Shown here: one piece after another, positions 62,875-64,000 of the stretch
How the letters are laid out: each line of letters begins with the position of its first letter
Numbering within the stretch: position 1 is the stretch's first letter
Assembly: GCA_015061815.1 (NCBI GenBank)
Contig: SUVW01000003.1
Coordinates: 89,158-153,157, forward strand
DNA from: Lentisphaerota bacterium
GTDB taxonomy: Bacteria; Verrucomicrobiota; Lentisphaeria; Victivallales; Victivallaceae
DNA: 64,000 nt
Direction of reading: 5' to 3'
The notes under the pieces: generated by a model
The model's database searches: none
Seen by the model: only the letters and a program-made list of their open reading frames with translations
What the model was told of the DNA's origin: nothing
Position numbers and translations under genes: made by a program

Positions 62875-63711
62875 GCGGTATTCCGAGGGGGAGAGGCCGA
62901 AACAGTACTTGAATGCTTTGGAAAAAGCAAATTCATCGCTGTAACCGGACATTTTCGCTACCCCGTGCAGAGAATAGTTCCCGTAAAGAAGATATTGACG
63001 GGCATTCTGCAGCCGGTGTTCGGTAAGAAGTTTCCCCGGTGAAGTGTGCAGAAGCTGCATGCATTTTTTGTACAATGCCGATTCAGACATATACAACTGT
63101 TTGGCCAATTCCGGCACAGAAACATCTGCCTGATTGCGGTTCAGAGTGTTGAAAAACAATTCCCGGAACTGCTCTTGCGGAGAATTCTTGCCGTTGATCT
63201 CCTTGTTGAATTGCGCAGCAACCAATTCTGCCAGCGGGGTCAGCAGCATCTTGTCATGGTTCAACGGGTTGCATCCCCGGACCAGCCGGATGAAATCAGA
63301 ACGGAATTCGGAAGTAAGCAAACTTTTCCGCAGCTCGATCCTCTGAAACCGGCTGAAACTGTCCACTTCATCCGTCCGGATATAAATGTGCGGGCAATTG
63401 GCGGAATCTATGGTTTGGCGGCGGTCAAACCAGCTGGGGACCGCCAGAAAATCGCCCGGTTTGGGATACATGATCCCATCGACACTTTCTATGGAAAAGC
63501 CGTGTCCGTAGATCCAGTAAAAGTCCAGATGACGCTCCTGCGACTGTCCGTTACGCTCAATCATCCAGGGGCCGAGCCAGTGGACAAAGCTCAAACACTT
63601 GATTTTTTCGCGGCGCAAAGGAGATAATTCCGGCAATAAAATATCCATAAAAAGACATTTATTTTTATCCGGAATGGTCGTACGGTTGTAATCTATTCTG
63701 AATTCTTTCAT
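62854..63711 (-). CDS. AraC family transcriptional regulator
   Basis: 285 residues. A sensor domain (about 1-150; FYWIYGHGFSIES, YPKPGDFLAVPSWFD) precedes the AraC double HTH at about 190-285 (VSVPELAKQLYMSESALYKKCMQLLHTSPGKLL, then HGVAKMSGYSDEFAFSKAFKYCFGLSPSEYRKK). The start at 63711 is the MKEFRID Met. It is only about 4-10 nt from the predicted transcription start, so the mRNA may be leaderless; an alternative ATG at 63648 has no better ribosome site. It diverges from the truncated SGNH-like gene at 63917 and probably controls it. Confidence 0.88.
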   Translation of the reverse strand: MKEFRIDYNRTTIPDKNKCLFMDILLPELSPLRREKIKCLSFVHWLGPWMIERNGQSQERHLDFYWIYGHGFSIESVDGIMYPKPGDFLAVPSWFDRRQTIDSANCPHIYIRTDEVDSFSRFQRIELRKSLLTSEFRSDFIRLVRGCNPLNHDKMLLTPLAELVAAQFNKEINGKNSPQEQFRELFFNTLNRNQADVSVPELAKQLYMSESALYKKCMQLLHTSPGKLLTEHRLQNARQYLLYGNYSLHGVAKMSGYSDEFAFSKAFKYCFGLSPSEYRKKNSPR

Positions 63712-63721
63712 AATATTAATA

Positions 63722-63750
63722 AATATAGCATCATAACATACGTTTTTCAA
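63722..63750 (-). promoter_or_regulatory. Promoter of the second AraC gene
   Basis: Minus strand TTGAAA (63745-63750), 17-bp spacer ending TGC, TATATT (63722-63727), with the ATG 10 nt past the -10 box. Confidence 0.8.
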
Positions 63751-63916
63751 CCTGCCGGAAAGGTGGAAAATTATTTTTTTAAAAAATACCGATTTTAACA
63801 TGCTTTTTATGATTATTGCCATCGTAAAAAATGTTGCCCCGTGATAAATTAATCGCCGGACAGAGGAAGAAATTTGTAAAATTCCTCAAACAAACTTTCA
63901 ATAACAGGAGGCAACA

Positions 63917-64000
63917 ATGTCAAAAAAGATTCTTTCACTTTTAACCGGAATGTTTCTATTTCCACTGTGGGCAGTGGATATTTACATGGCCGGGGACTCA
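63917..64000 (+). CDS. Exported SGNH/GDSL hydrolase-like protein, N-terminal fragment (cut by window edge)
   Basis: 28 codons are present. AACAGGAGG precedes the ATG at good distance. The signal peptide SKKILSLLTGMFLFPLWA is followed by VDIYMAGDS, which matches the catalytic block I (GDS) of SGNH hydrolases, in particular rhamnogalacturonan acetylesterase-like proteins (IYLAGDST). With a divergent AraC regulator and no recognisable -35 box upstream, it repeats the regulator/enzyme layout at 5014-10193. Confidence 0.6.
   Translation, partial: MSKKILSLLTGMFLFPLWAVDIYMAGDS

Overview
The window looks like chromosome of a PVC-superphylum bacterium, most probably Lentisphaerota (Victivallis-like). 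The evidence is a 51-residue small basic protein of the kind known from Verrucomicrobia and Chlamydiae, two DUF1559-type pseudopilins with very conserved N-terminal methylation segments, Gram-negative envelope genes (lpxB, bamA, lptG-like), PVC-style Ser/Thr kinase signatures (DWG instead of DFG), and many large glycoside hydrolases with AraC regulators. The lineage is inferred from gene content; no rRNA is present.

Layout. 1-5.0 kb: end of lpxB, pepF, a small exported protein and a Ser-rich membrane protein. 5.0-18.4 kb: a carbohydrate-use region with a divergent AraC regulator and 1355-aa secreted glycosidase, a pseudopilin, a sodium/solute symporter, a GH106-like enzyme and a second, codon-biased pseudopilin enclosed by 41-bp inverted repeats. 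A repeat-rich stretch then ends at tRNA-Glu, whose 3' end is duplicated. 18.5-28.0 kb (+): gltX, cstA-like, lptF/G-like, tatD, a membrane protein, hisC, a PstS-like protein and an RNase R family gene, tightly packed. 28.0-30.3 kb (-): a BASS-type transporter and a Gfo/Idh/MocA oxidoreductase.

30.6-41.2 kb (-) is one long housekeeping operon: prs, rplY, pth, rpsF, ssb, rpsR, rplI, dnaB, bamA, mazG and a GT39-like transferase, read from a consensus promoter with a leader of about 175 nt. 41.3-47.9 kb (-) is a compact four-gene unit: MotA/ExbB-like channel protein, single-TM coiled-coil protein with a membrane Asp, membrane Ser/Thr kinase, and ABC-F ATPase. I regard it as the best candidate for an undescribed system. 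48-54.6 kb holds yigZ, uup, an AhpD-like gene, rpoN and walJ-like. 54.7-59.6 kb holds rpsT, an AraC remnant, an alpha/beta hydrolase with a GH43-like protein, the small basic protein and a second DUF6259-like glycosidase. 59.8-64 kb holds tRNA-Cys, a three-gene 2-oxoacid:ferredoxin oxidoreductase operon (beta and gamma fused), and an AraC regulator divergent from a truncated SGNH-esterase-like gene.

Promoters are unusually easy to see: TTGACA/TTGAAA, a 17-bp spacer (once 16), then TATATT, often preceded by TGC. One such promoter sits inside a repeated element present three times. No CRISPR array, transposase, phage gene or rRNA was recognised. Protein family assignments come from motif recognition by eye; none was tested by a database search.
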